Of a stretch of 40,102 bases of DNA, positions 8,592-17,461 are shown piece by piece. The DNA lies in contig CP070632.1 in the NCBI GenBank assembly GCA_020356065.1, positions 1,614,143-1,654,244 on the forward strand. Reading direction: 5' to 3'. A model generated the notes under the pieces. That model was not told the DNA's origin. It ran no database searches and saw nothing but the letters and a program-made list of their open reading frames with translations. Made by a program: the position numbers and the translations under genes. Within the stretch, counting starts at the first letter, position 1. The number at the start of each line of letters is the position of its first letter. Source of the DNA: Nitrospiraceae bacterium (lineage in GTDB: Bacteria; Nitrospirota; Thermodesulfovibrionia; UBA6902).

Positions 8592-9136
8592 TTCTCCACC
8601 TTCTCTGCAGGCTCTGATTCAACCTTCTTTGCAAAATCACCTGACCGGGGTCTCCAGAAATTCTTTATATAGTTCATCCCCTTATCACCGGACATGTATT
8701 TGTCCCAGTTCGCAAGGAGCATCTCCTTTGTATAGTAAAACTCCTCTCTTGTATAACCTGAATATTCAAAATGGTCTGTCAGCACCAGTGCCGCATAGGG
8801 ACACGCCTCGACACACAATGCACAATACACACACCTGAGCACCTCCACTTCGTATCTGTCCACTATCTTCTGATGTTCTTCCCCTTCGCTTGTATAGATA
8901 TGAATGCACTGCGAAGGACACATGGCAGCGCACAGCCCGCAGCCGACACATCTTTCTTTCCCAGTTTCCGCGTCTCTGACAAGGGCATGAAGACCTCTCG
9001 CGCCAGGGACAGGTTCCCTCTTCTCTATAGGATACTGTCTGGTTATGGAAGGGGATACAAAGTGTTTAACGGTCAGGCCAAGCCCCTTGATTATTTCTAG
9101 AAAAAATATTTTTTTAATTAATTCTGATGCCGTCAT
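8588..9136 (-). CDS. nuoI: NADH-quinone oxidoreductase subunit I, 2x[4Fe-4S]
   Basis: Peripheral-arm ferredoxin-like subunit carrying clusters N6a and N6b, which pass electrons toward N2 in NuoB. Two canonical motifs are seen, CVGCGLCAAMCPS and CVYCALCVEACPY, each followed by the expected strand. The N-terminus contains an amphipathic membrane-contacting helix. The C-terminal tail (about 40 residues, FAKKVESEPAEKVEK) is charged and variable. There is a CAGGA ribosome-binding site before the ATG and a 13-bp gap to nuoH. Confidence 0.96.
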   Translation of the reverse strand: MTASELIKKIFFLEIIKGLGLTVKHFVSPSITRQYPIEKREPVPGARGLHALVRDAETGKERCVGCGLCAAMCPSQCIHIYTSEGEEHQKIVDRYEVEVLRCVYCALCVEACPYAALVLTDHFEYSGYTREEFYYTKEMLLANWDKYMSGDKGMNYIKNFWRPRSGDFAKKVESEPAEKVEK

Positions 9137-9149
9137 ATTCCTGTAATCT

Positions 9150-10112
9150 CTATAAAACTCTTAAAAATCCTGTAACAATAACATTCAACAGTGCTAACGG
9201 AATGAAAATCTTCCAGCCCAGACTCATAAGCTGATCATACCTGTACCTGGGTAACGTGGCCCTTATCCAGAAGTAAAAAAAGATAAAACCATACACCTTC
9301 AGAACAAACCACAGGAGTCCCGAGTACTCACCGACCAGAGGCAGTTCAGGGCCGTTCCAGCCGCCCATGAAACAGACAACTGCCAGAGACGACATAATAA
9401 ACATACCCGCATACTCAGCCATAAAAAACAATGCCCATCGCATACCGCTGTACTCGGTTGCAAATCCTGCTACCAGTTCGGTCTCAGCCTCAGGCAGGTC
9501 AAAAGGCACCCTGTTTGTTTCAGCTATTGCAGATACAAGAAAAACAAAAAACGCGATAAGCTGGGGGAACAGAAACCAGCTGTTTGCCTGTGCATTGACA
9601 ATATCAGAGAGATTGGCGCTTCCGGCCATCATCATAACTCCGACAAGGCTGAGCCCCAAAGAGATTTCATAACTGATGACCTGGGCAGATGATCTCAGGC
9701 CTCCAAGAAATGAGTATTTTGAGTTTGATGCCCATCCGCCAAGTATGATGCTGAAAGACCCTATCGATGACAGAGCGAGGATATACAATATACCGATATT
9801 CAGATTAGCAATCGAAAAACTCTTCCACAGAGGAATTACGGCTATTGTAGAAACACCAGCAATCACACCGATAATAGGTGCTACAAAAAAAATTGGCCTG
9901 TCAGACTGAGACGGTATGATGTCCTCTTTGAAAAACAGTTTCAGGGCATCAGCAACCGGCTGGAGAATCCCATGCCAGCCGACCCGCATCGGACCCATCC
10001 TGGCCTGCATATGACCTATGACCTTACGCTCAAAATACTGTACATATAGCAGGTGAATCATGAATATCGTCACTACTACAAGGATCTTTACAAACATCAA
10101 TAATAATTCCAT
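9150..10112 (-). CDS. nuoH: NADH-quinone oxidoreductase subunit H
   Basis: Membrane subunit forming most of the quinone chamber, 320 residues and eight or nine helices. RMGPMRVGWHGILQPVADAL and the FKEDIIPS stretch form the first conserved loop. ETNRVPFDLPEAETELVAG is the acidic loop implicated in quinone-coupled proton transfer, and TEYSGMRWALFFMAEYA follows. It lies 9 bp from nuoG. All hallmark residues are intact. Confidence 0.97.
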   Translation of the reverse strand: MELLLMFVKILVVVTIFMIHLLYVQYFERKVIGHMQARMGPMRVGWHGILQPVADALKLFFKEDIIPSQSDRPIFFVAPIIGVIAGVSTIAVIPLWKSFSIANLNIGILYILALSSIGSFSIILGGWASNSKYSFLGGLRSSAQVISYEISLGLSLVGVMMMAGSANLSDIVNAQANSWFLFPQLIAFFVFLVSAIAETNRVPFDLPEAETELVAGFATEYSGMRWALFFMAEYAGMFIMSSLAVVCFMGGWNGPELPLVGEYSGLLWFVLKVYGFIFFYFWIRATLPRYRYDQLMSLGWKIFIPLALLNVIVTGFLRVL

Positions 10113-10121
10113 GATAGCTTC

Positions 10122-12695
10122 TCAGTGCTCCTGCATTTTCTTTATACTGACTTCACAGCCTTCGATTCCAGGGGCCTTTGTTATCCTGTCCATCTTATAA
10201 TTCAAAAGGCCATATACCCCATTGTCACGAAAATTATTGCTGAATAAAACCTTGTTGTCCCTGATCGCATAATCTATCGAAACACGCGCCTCACCGCTTC
10301 CCAGAGAGGTGCTGAAGGTAACTCTGTCACCTTCTCCCAATCCGAGTTTGTCAGCCGCCTCATCACTCATTTTTAAAGCCGGTTCAGGGCTGATCCTGTT
10401 GAGAGAAGGGGACATTCTTGAAAGTGTGCCGGAATGAAAAAGTGGTTTATCGGGAGCAAGGTAAAAGTCAGCTTCATACGTATCCTCTGATTCAGCAATG
10501 GATGGGAGTTCATTTATTTTCCCCCTTAAGGGTTCCCCATGATACGGCCACAGACAATTACCCCTGCTGATCTCTCTGTACGAAAGATCACGGTAAAGAG
10601 GAGAGACCTCTGCAATCTCATTCATTATGTCCTCTGCATCAGAATAACTCATGTGATAGCCCATTTTACAGGAAAGGTCAGAAATAATCTTCCAGTCATC
10701 CATGCCCGCAGTAACGTGTACTGCCTTCTTTTGCAGCTGTATCCTTCGCTCGAGATTTGTATACGTACCGGATGTTTCGGTCCACCCTGTCGCCGGAAAA
10801 ACAACATCTGCCATTTCAGCTGTTTCAGAGAGATACAGGTCCTGCACAACAAGAAAATCCAGGGCCTCAAGGGCTTCTGTAACCAAAGGTCTGTCAGGGA
10901 GGTTAAACACCGGATTATCTCCCATAATATACAGTGCCTTTATCTCATTCCTTTTCATACTTTCCATCATTTCCAAAAGGGTAAGGCCGTCTTCTGCAGG
11001 TACGGTGCCATTCCATAACAGATCAAACTTGCTCCTGAAATCATGAATGTCAACGGGCCTGCCTCCCGGCAGCATATCCGGAACACAGCCCATGTCGATG
11101 AGCCCCTGCTCATTTGGTCTCTCTGAAAGCAGGTACAGACGGGCTTCCAGCAAGTAGGTCAGCCCTGCGACGGCAAATATGGACCTGTGTCCGTCAGTAC
11201 GCTGAACCAGGTCCGGGCCGAACACGATAGAAACAGAAGAGCTTCCAAGAAGACTATTCTTCATCTCATTGAAGCCATTCACATCATAATAACCTGACAG
11301 CTTCTCGGAAATAATTCGAATTCCATTATCTACATCAAGCTTCTCTCCCCTGACACCCTTTGCTGTGAAAACAGATACTACAAGCTCCTCAAGAAGATCA
11401 GCCTCCTTAAAAACCGGAACATCGATCTGCAAAGCCGTAAATCGGTCGAGTCCTCGTGCATAACCCAATGTAAAGATCTTTGAGCCGTTCATCGCTGCTT
11501 CACGTATGGACAGGCCAAGCACAGGATTAATCGCTGTCGGATCACCCCCCAAAACAAAAATTACTTCGGAATTTTTCAGACCATCGATAATATTGGCTGT
11601 GATGCCCTGACCCAGCAGGTCTTCAAAATATTTCTGTGCAGCAGCAAATCCGATCCGTGATAACGAATCAATATTGTTTGAACCGCATGCCATGCGGATA
11701 AATTTCTGAAAAATATAGTTGTCCTCATTTGAGCATCGCGCGGAAGCAATGCCTCCTATTGCACTGCCGCCGTCTCTGCTTTTTATTTCTGCAAGTCTTT
11801 CTGCAACAATATGTATGGCCTCGCTCCATGTGCTCTCTTCGTGTTTCCCGTTATTCTTTACAAGAGGGACGGTCAGTCTGTCAGAACTTGCCATGTATTC
11901 ATATCCGAACCTGCCCCTTGCACACAACAGCCCCCTGTTCAGTCCGGCCCCTATCTTTGGAACTACCCTTTTTATGGAATCATCTCTCATCTGTACTGAC
12001 AGTGAACAGCCTACCCCGCAGTAGGAACATATGGTGTCTACCTCCTCATCAATCTGCCACGGTCTGAAACTGTGCATATAGAGACGGCTCAGTATGGCAC
12101 CCACAGGACATACCGTAAGACAGTTCCCGCAGTATTCACAGTTAAATGATTCAGCAGAAAAGGGCGCCATCTTTGTGCGGTTTCCTCTCCCTACCATTGA
12201 GATCGCTGAGGCCCCCTGAATGTCTCTGCACATCCTTACGCACCTTGTACATACGACACACCTCTCCATGTTGCGGGCAAGGATGACATCTTTGTGGCTC
12301 CCCGGTACTTTCCTTTTTTCTTCCTTATATCTTCCGACAGTCGGTCCGTACATATTGACGAGGTCCTGAAGTTCACATTCACCGGCCTTATCGCAGTAGG
12401 GACAGTCAAGAGGATGGTTAATAAGAAGAAACTCGAGGATACTGCGACGTACCTCTGAAATTTCTTCAGACTCGGTCGTTATGACCATCCCGTCCGCAGC
12501 CATAAGCTGACAGGCGTTTTGCAGTTTGGGCATTCTTTCAACCTCAACCACGCAGAGCCTGCACCCCCCATAGGGTTTAAGCACTTCGTGATGACACAAC
12601 GTCGGAATTTTTATTCCTGCCTGTCTGGCCGCATCAAGAACTGACATAGGTGTATCCAGATCAATCTCTTTCCCATTTATGATTAGCGATATCAT
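10122..12695 (-). CDS. nuoG: NADH-quinone oxidoreductase subunit G
   Basis: Largest peripheral-arm subunit, 857 residues. In order: a [2Fe-2S] domain with CHHEVLKPYGGCRLC and a distal Cys (N1b); HPLDCPYCDKAGEC, the His/Cys-ligated cluster (N5); CVVCTRCVRMC plus CEYCGNCLTVCPVG (N4); then a molybdopterin-oxidoreductase-like domain opening with CSYCGVGC and a fourth Cys in GLLCARGRFG (N7-type cluster). The Sec/Cys of real formate dehydrogenases is absent (SRIGFAAAQKYFED stands there), as expected for a structural NuoG. No clear ribosome-binding site is seen, and a 28-bp spacer separates it from nuoF. Confidence 0.96.
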   Translation of the reverse strand: MISLIINGKEIDLDTPMSVLDAARQAGIKIPTLCHHEVLKPYGGCRLCVVEVERMPKLQNACQLMAADGMVITTESEEISEVRRSILEFLLINHPLDCPYCDKAGECELQDLVNMYGPTVGRYKEEKRKVPGSHKDVILARNMERCVVCTRCVRMCRDIQGASAISMVGRGNRTKMAPFSAESFNCEYCGNCLTVCPVGAILSRLYMHSFRPWQIDEEVDTICSYCGVGCSLSVQMRDDSIKRVVPKIGAGLNRGLLCARGRFGYEYMASSDRLTVPLVKNNGKHEESTWSEAIHIVAERLAEIKSRDGGSAIGGIASARCSNEDNYIFQKFIRMACGSNNIDSLSRIGFAAAQKYFEDLLGQGITANIIDGLKNSEVIFVLGGDPTAINPVLGLSIREAAMNGSKIFTLGYARGLDRFTALQIDVPVFKEADLLEELVVSVFTAKGVRGEKLDVDNGIRIISEKLSGYYDVNGFNEMKNSLLGSSSVSIVFGPDLVQRTDGHRSIFAVAGLTYLLEARLYLLSERPNEQGLIDMGCVPDMLPGGRPVDIHDFRSKFDLLWNGTVPAEDGLTLLEMMESMKRNEIKALYIMGDNPVFNLPDRPLVTEALEALDFLVVQDLYLSETAEMADVVFPATGWTETSGTYTNLERRIQLQKKAVHVTAGMDDWKIISDLSCKMGYHMSYSDAEDIMNEIAEVSPLYRDLSYREISRGNCLWPYHGEPLRGKINELPSIAESEDTYEADFYLAPDKPLFHSGTLSRMSPSLNRISPEPALKMSDEAADKLGLGEGDRVTFSTSLGSGEARVSIDYAIRDNKVLFSNNFRDNGVYGLLNYKMDRITKAPGIEGCEVSIKKMQEH

Positions 12696-12723
12696 ATCAT
12701 TTAATATCCGGATGTCAAATGTA

Positions 12724-13992
12724 TCAATTAATACTTTTATATGTACACTTCTTTTCGCTGATATGTTCTTCGAATTCAGTTCTGAAGTGTTTGATCATCG
12801 CCTGTACAACTCCGGCAGCACCATCTCCCAGTGGACAAAAGGTCCGCCCCGTCATTGTTCCTGAAATATACAGCAGAAGATCCACGTCCCCTTCCCTGCC
12901 TTTTCCGTTTTCAACACGTTCAAGCACCTTTCTCAGCCAGTCTGTTCCTTCTCTGCATGGAACACATTTACCACATGATTCATGCTCAAAAAATTTCATG
13001 GCCCTGTACGTAACGCTCACCATGCAGATAGAATCGTCCATAACAATAACAGCCCCTGACCCAAGCATACTCCCCACTCCCTGCATCGATATAAAATCCA
13101 TCCTGCAGTCTATGCTTTCAGCCGGAAGCACTGGGGTAGAAAGGCCGCCGGGAATAACGGCCTTTAATGTCCTGCCGTTTTTTATACCTCCGGCATGATC
13201 ATGAATAATTTCCCTTAATGATGTTCCCATGGGTAACTCATACACTCCCGGCCGGTTGACTGAACCGCTGACACAGAAAAGTTTCGGTCCCGGACAGTCT
13301 TCACTCCCTATTCCGGAATAGGCATCACCACCGATTTCAATAATATACGGTATGTTTGCAAGCGTCTCAACATTGTTCACTATTGTCGGCATCTCCCATG
13401 CGCCCTGATTCACCGGAAAGGGGGGTTTGCTCCTTGGCTGTCCCCTCTTTCCCTCGATCGATTCTATAAGCGCTGTTTCTTCACCGCATATGTATGCTCC
13501 TGCACCCTGATGGACGTGAATATTAAACGTTAATCCTTTTCCAAGAATATCATCACCCAGATACCCCCTGTCATTCGCCTGCCTTATGGAGGCTTCAAGG
13601 ATATCTCTGGCATCAGGATATTCGCCCCTGAGGTAAATATATCCCTGTTCTGAACCCAGGGCTATTGCTGAAATGGCCATCCCCTCTAACAGGAGGTGCG
13701 GGTTTTTCTCAAGTATGGGTCTGTCCTTAAACGTTCCCGGTTCTCCTTCATCAGCGTTGCAGATAAGGTACTTTGGAAATTTCGGATCAGTAGCTGCAAA
13801 GCGCCATTTCATGGCAGTGGGAAAGCCTGCCCCTCCCCTCCCCTTGAGACCGGATTTACTTACCTCTTCAATAATATCAGCAGGCTCAAGCGTTACCGCC
13901 TTTGACAGGCCCCGATACCCGCCTGCTTTCAGATATTCATCAATGTCCGCTGATTTCGGGTTGTCAATATTTTTTAATAAAACGGTTTCCAT
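12724..13992 (-). CDS. nuoF: NADH-quinone oxidoreductase subunit F, NADH/FMN subunit
   Basis: Oxidises NADH through FMN at the tip of the peripheral arm and holds [4Fe-4S] cluster N3. GRGGAGFPTAMKWRF and CNADEGEPGTFKDR form the FMN/NADH site. GAYICGEETALIESIEG precedes the SLBB domain, and ESCGKCVPCREG with a distal Cys (RTFCPLG) ligates N3. I start at the ATG at 13992 (METVLLKNID), giving 422 residues, normal for the family. An in-frame TTG at 14040 would add 16 residues encoded inside the TTGAAC repeat spacer, which I judge non-coding. Confidence 0.96.
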   Translation of the reverse strand: METVLLKNIDNPKSADIDEYLKAGGYRGLSKAVTLEPADIIEEVSKSGLKGRGGAGFPTAMKWRFAATDPKFPKYLICNADEGEPGTFKDRPILEKNPHLLLEGMAISAIALGSEQGYIYLRGEYPDARDILEASIRQANDRGYLGDDILGKGLTFNIHVHQGAGAYICGEETALIESIEGKRGQPRSKPPFPVNQGAWEMPTIVNNVETLANIPYIIEIGGDAYSGIGSEDCPGPKLFCVSGSVNRPGVYELPMGTSLREIIHDHAGGIKNGRTLKAVIPGGLSTPVLPAESIDCRMDFISMQGVGSMLGSGAVIVMDDSICMVSVTYRAMKFFEHESCGKCVPCREGTDWLRKVLERVENGKGREGDVDLLLYISGTMTGRTFCPLGDGAAGVVQAMIKHFRTEFEEHISEKKCTYKSIN

Positions 13993-14003
13993 ATCTTTAC
14001 ATG

Positions 14004-14099
14004 GTTCAAAATTGTTCAAGGTTATACAAAGACAGTTCAATATTTATTGAGGAAAACAATGTTGAACAATATTAAACTACTTTTGAACAATTGTTGAAC
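14004..14099. repeat. mirror-symmetric array of GTTCAA/TTGAAC hexamers between nuoE and nuoF
   Basis: GTTCAA stands at 14004, 14014 and 14035. Its inverse TTGAAC stands at 14062, 14083 and 14094. The spacings are 10 and 21, then 21 and 11, so the two halves mirror each other about 14051 with helical-turn spacing. The outer arms (14004-14019 and 14083-14099) are nearly perfect inverted repeats and could also form an RNA hairpin inside the nuo transcript. The hexamer recurs upstream of asnS. Confidence 0.6.
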
Positions 14100-14101
14100 G
14101 A

Positions 14102-14566
14102 CTATTTATATGTTTCTAAAATTTCCCCGATATTCTGCTCCGTAAGATTTTCATGAAAGTCTGTGTTTACAAGCATAGCCGGTGCGGTGCCGCATGCACC
14201 AATACATTCCATAAGTATAAGTGAAAACCTGCCGTCAGGAGTTGTCTCGTCAGGTTTCATGCCATATCTTGTCTGCAAAAAATTAACAAGACCATCAGAA
14301 CCGGCAATCATACATGAAATGTTCGTACATAACTGGACAATGTTGCGTCCTGCAGGTTTATCCTTAAACATGGAGTAGAAAGATGCCGTCCCCCTGACCT
14401 TGGCCTCAGGCAGGTTCAGTACATTTGCAACATGAAGCAATGCCTCATTGCTGAGCCAGCCGAATTCGCGCTGAGCTATATACAGGGCTGGCAGAAGAGC
14501 GCTCTCTCTTTCCGGATACCTGATTTTTAATTCCTGAATTTCTTGTAACGCAGTCTCGTTTAACAT
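14102..14566 (-). CDS. nuoE: NADH-quinone oxidoreductase subunit E, [2Fe-2S]
   Basis: Thioredoxin-fold subunit carrying cluster N1a next to the NuoF flavin, 154 residues. An N-terminal helical bundle (about 1-70, ending in the VRGTASFYSMF signature) precedes the [2Fe-2S] domain. The ligands lie in CTNISC and CIGACG. The fold and spacing match family norms. Contrast with the receiver-fused NuoE homologue at 23080-23973, which carries the same cysteine pattern. Confidence 0.95.
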   Translation of the reverse strand: MLNETALQEIQELKIRYPERESALLPALYIAQREFGWLSNEALLHVANVLNLPEAKVRGTASFYSMFKDKPAGRNIVQLCTNISCMIAGSDGLVNFLQTRYGMKPDETTPDGRFSLILMECIGACGTAPAMLVNTDFHENLTEQNIGEILETYK

Positions 14567-14626
14567 AATTCCAGAGTTAAAATCAGTTAACTATTACGAA
14601 ATGTAATCATGACATTACAGAAACTG

Positions 14627-15850
14627 CTACCTGTCACATTCACCCAAAACAATATCTACGCTGCCGATATTGGCAATAACGTCTGCGACGAGACCACCCT
14701 CGCATAGTTTGGGCAGGGCTGCGACATGAACAAAGGACGGCGCCCTGATTCTCATACGGTAAGGTTTGCCCGTACCATCACTTACTATATAAAAACCGAG
14801 TTCCCCTTTCGGGACTTCAGTGGCTACATATATTTCTCCATCAGGTGCTGTCTGAGGCCCTTTTGTCACCAGTACAAACTGGTGTATGAGATGTTCCATA
14901 TCAGAAAGCACTTTGTCTTTCGGCGGCAGGGTGAATTTTGGCGCGTCAGCCATTATGGGACCTTCGGGTATCTGATCAATGCACTGACGTATTATTGAAT
15001 TGGACTGGCGGAATTCTTCCATCCGCACACGGTAACGGTCGTACACGTCCCCGTTTTTACCTGTTACCACTTCCCAGTTGACTTTGTCATAAACCCCATA
15101 GGGTCTGTACTTCCTGATATCATAGGGCACCCCTGATCCCCTGAGTGTGGGCCCGCTTAAACCCCAGTTTATTGCCTCTTCAGCAGAAATGACCCCTATG
15201 CCTTTTGTCCTGCGCAGCCAAATACGGTTTTTATCTATGAGCGTTTCATACTCTTCAACCCTGCCCGGAAACTCATTTGTAAATTCATATACGTCTTCAA
15301 GCCATTTTTTGTCTGCATCATTTTTCAGACCGCCTATTCGTGGATATGTGACGGTTAAACGGGCACCGCACAGTCTCTCAAAGAGATCCAGAATCTTTTC
15401 CCTCTCCCTGAAGCAATACAGAAATACTGTCATGGCCCCGATATCAAGGGCATGGGTCGCAAGCCACAGCAGATGGTTTACAATACGGGACATTTCCGAA
15501 ACAATGGTCCGTATATACTGGGTCCTCTCCGGCAGTTCGATACCAAAGAGCGCTTCCACTGCTTCACAGTAACCGATGTTATTTGTCATCGACGAAATAT
15601 AATCCAGACGGTCAGTGAGGGGAAGCACCTGCATATAGCTTCTATGCTCGGAAAGTTTTTCAATTCCCCGGTGCAGATATCCGACATAAGGGGTGCACTT
15701 AACTACGGTTTCCCCGTCAAGGTCAAGGACCAGCCGTAAAACACCATGCGTGGCAGGGTGCTGCGGTCCCATGTTAATCGTCAGCACCTTGGCGGACATT
15801 CCGGATTTACTCTCTGTATCTAATGATGATATCTCTTCAGTCATGTCCAT
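14627..15850 (-). CDS. nuoD: NADH-quinone oxidoreductase subunit D
   Basis: Quinone-pocket subunit homologous to the large subunit of [NiFe] hydrogenases but without the nickel-binding cysteines, 407 residues. [17 protein letters not shown] and [18 protein letters not shown] are the diagnostic N-terminal blocks, with the quinone-contacting His in the first. VHVAALPKL and [14 protein letters not shown] form the normal C-terminus. The start is uncertain: ATG at 15850 or 15844, with no clear ribosome-binding site; a later ATG at residue 18 directly precedes the conserved block. nuoC and nuoD are separate genes, not fused. Confidence 0.95.
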   Translation of the reverse strand: MDMTEEISSLDTESKSGMSAKVLTINMGPQHPATHGVLRLVLDLDGETVVKCTPYVGYLHRGIEKLSEHRSYMQVLPLTDRLDYISSMTNNIGYCEAVEALFGIELPERTQYIRTIVSEMSRIVNHLLWLATHALDIGAMTVFLYCFREREKILDLFERLCGARLTVTYPRIGGLKNDADKKWLEDVYEFTNEFPGRVEEYETLIDKNRIWLRRTKGIGVISAEEAINWGLSGPTLRGSGVPYDIRKYRPYGVYDKVNWEVVTGKNGDVYDRYRVRMEEFRQSNSIIRQCIDQIPEGPIMADAPKFTLPPKDKVLSDMEHLIHQFVLVTKGPQTAPDGEIYVATEVPKGELGFYIVSDGTGKPYRMRIRAPSFVHVAALPKLCEGGLVADVIANIGSVDIVLGECDR

Positions 15851-15900
15851 GGACGCATCTTATAATGATTAAGGCTTTATATACCGTTCGAACTTTCAAC

Positions 15901-16434
15901 TCAGGCGTTTATATTCCACTCTTTATCATGTGAATGTAAATCCTTCAGTTCTTCAAAGCCCTTATACTCCCTGTCTTTATGGCCTTTCAGAGGATAGTCT
16001 TTTCTTAAAGGGTGGCCTTCCCAGTCTTCAGGCATCAGAATACGCCTGAGATCAGGGTGTCCATTGAACACAATTCCGTACATGTCACATGCTTCCCTCT
16101 CGTGCCAGTCAGCACCGCGCCATATCGGAACAACACTGTCAATAACAGGATCAGCAGCAGATATTAATGCCTTGATAAAAAGCCTGTGATTGTGCTTAAT
16201 GGAAAACAGATTATAAACAACTTCAAACCGGTCTTCTCTGTCCGGGTAGTCAGCTCCGCATATATCCGCAAGATAGTTCATATATGTATCAGGATCGTCA
16301 AACAGAAACCGGCAGATGCTGATAATTTTTTCTTTCTTCACAGACACAAAAACCTGGTCCCTGAACTGTTTTACCTCAATAATTTCACTGAAAAATTTAT
16401 CTTTAAGCCTACTTACTATCTCCAGGGGCTCCAT
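15901..16434 (-). CDS. nuoC: NADH-quinone oxidoreductase subunit C
   Basis: Structural 30-kDa-type subunit of the peripheral arm, 177 residues. Its signature is [20 protein letters not shown] followed by RRILMPEDW and [10 protein letters not shown]. It has no cofactor of its own and supports NuoD and NuoI. It begins inside the end of nuoB (19-bp overlap) with GGAG 8 nt upstream of its ATG, so it is translated by coupling or reinitiation. Confidence 0.95.
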   Translation of the reverse strand: MEPLEIVSRLKDKFFSEIIEVKQFRDQVFVSVKKEKIISICRFLFDDPDTYMNYLADICGADYPDREDRFEVVYNLFSIKHNHRLFIKALISAADPVIDSVVPIWRGADWHEREACDMYGIVFNGHPDLRRILMPEDWEGHPLRKDYPLKGHKDREYKGFEELKDLHSHDKEWNINA

Positions 16435-16958
16435 CTGAAATGCTCCTTTTTAATTTTTTCCTGAAGCTTGATGACACCCTCCATCAGGGCCTCGGGTCTG
16501 GGTGGGCAGCCGGGTATATATACATCAACCGGGAGAAAACTGTCCGCACCCTGCACAACCGCATAGGTATCAAAGATCCCTCCTGAGCACGCACAGCTAC
16601 CCATGGCAATGACATAGCGCGGTTCAGGCATCTGATCATAGACCCTCCGGACAACAGGGGCCATTTTTTTTGTTACGGTACCGGCCAGGATAATGACATC
16701 GGACTGGCGGGGAGAGGCCCTGAACACAACACCGAAACGGTCAAAGTCATAATGGCTTGAACCAGTAGCCATCATCTCAATGGCACAGCATGCAAGTCCG
16801 AACGTCATGGGCCAGACAGATGAGCTCCTGCCCCAGTTAACAAGTTTGTCAATTGACGTAATAATGGTACTGGCACCAGGGATAATTTTTGTCCCTTCCT
16901 CAACTTCTACGAGGTCAGACATGTGAGATTGGCTGCCGGTGAGTATTTTTTCGTTCAT
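16416..16958 (-). CDS. nuoB: NADH-quinone oxidoreductase subunit B, cluster N2
   Basis: Carries the terminal [4Fe-4S] cluster N2, the direct electron donor to quinone, 180 residues. The four ligands are visible: the tandem Cys in [10 protein letters not shown], the Cys in GSCACSGG and the Cys in [13 protein letters not shown]. The N-terminal 30 residues are variable and hydrophilic. Its start overlaps the nuoA stop in ATGA. Confidence 0.97.
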   Translation of the reverse strand: MNEKILTGSQSHMSDLVEVEEGTKIIPGASTIITSIDKLVNWGRSSSVWPMTFGLACCAIEMMATGSSHYDFDRFGVVFRASPRQSDVIILAGTVTKKMAPVVRRVYDQMPEPRYVIAMGSCACSGGIFDTYAVVQGADSFLPVDVYIPGCPPRPEALMEGVIKLQEKIKKEHFRWSPWR

Positions 16959-17326
16959 TCCCAGTTAAACGCCCCTTTCTTCCAGACATATACATAACCA
17001 ACAAGGAGAATAAAAATAAACAGCATCATCTCAACAAACCCGAACATGCCAAGCTTGTCATACGCTACTGCCCAGGGATAGAGAAATACCGCTTCAACGT
17101 CAAATACAACAAACAGCATTGCTATTATATAAAACTTGACAGAGAACTCGGTTCTCGGTTCACCAACAGGAGGATTGCCTGATTCATATGGTGAAAGTTT
17201 CTGGGTATATGGTCTTCTCGGCCGAACAACAAGACCGAGCAAAAGTGTCCCGAGACCTATCAGTGTTGCGATAAGAATGACGATGGCTACTGGAAAGTAA
17301 TCTGTAGGGATGTATGATCCGGGCAT
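16955..17326 (-). CDS. nuoA: NADH-quinone oxidoreductase subunit A
   Basis: Small membrane subunit with three helices, 123 residues. [14 protein letters not shown] is the conserved, mobile TMH1-2 loop near the quinone site, and [16 protein letters not shown] is the second signature. It is the first gene of the operon. The predicted -10 box ends only about 10 bases before the ATG and no ribosome-binding site is present, so the mRNA is probably leaderless or nearly so. Confidence 0.96.
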   Translation of the reverse strand: MPGSYIPTDYFPVAIVILIATLIGLGTLLLGLVVRPRRPYTQKLSPYESGNPPVGEPRTEFSVKFYIIAMLFVVFDVEAVFLYPWAVAYDKLGMFGFVEMMLFIFILLVGYVYVWKKGAFNWE

Positions 17327-17336
17327 ATTATTAGTT

Positions 17337-17366
17337 TTTATACACGAAAGTTAACCCCACTGTCAA
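17337..17366 (-). promoter_or_regulatory. predicted sigma-70 promoter of the nuo operon
   Basis: On the minus strand TTGACA (17361-17366) and TATAAA (17337-17342) are separated by exactly 18 bp. Transcription would start near 17330, about four bases before the nuoA ATG at 17326. Nothing else in the 135-bp divergent spacer looks as good for this strand. Confidence 0.75.
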
Positions 17367-17447
17367 TGGATATTAATATTATTTATCCAGAGTTTTGCCT
17401 TACTTATTACGTGCGAATTTCTTCTTTTAAAAAAAACAAAAGCAACT

Positions 17448-17453
17448 TATAAT
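17448..17453 (+). promoter_or_regulatory. perfect -10 box for the signalling/flavoenzyme locus
   Basis: TATAAT at 17448-17453 lies 8 bases before the kinase ATG at 17462, so transcription should begin at or within two bases of the start codon. The -35 region is poor (T-rich, near 17422-17430). This suggests an activator-dependent or otherwise assisted promoter. No ribosome-binding site precedes the ATG, consistent with a leaderless transcript. Confidence 0.5.
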
Positions 17454-17461
17454 ACTCCTTG

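Noticed and set aside
12724-14040. Extended nuoF from a TTG at 14040
   Set aside because: The extra 16 residues come from the TTGAAC repeat spacer, and the ATG at 13992 gives the family's normal start.
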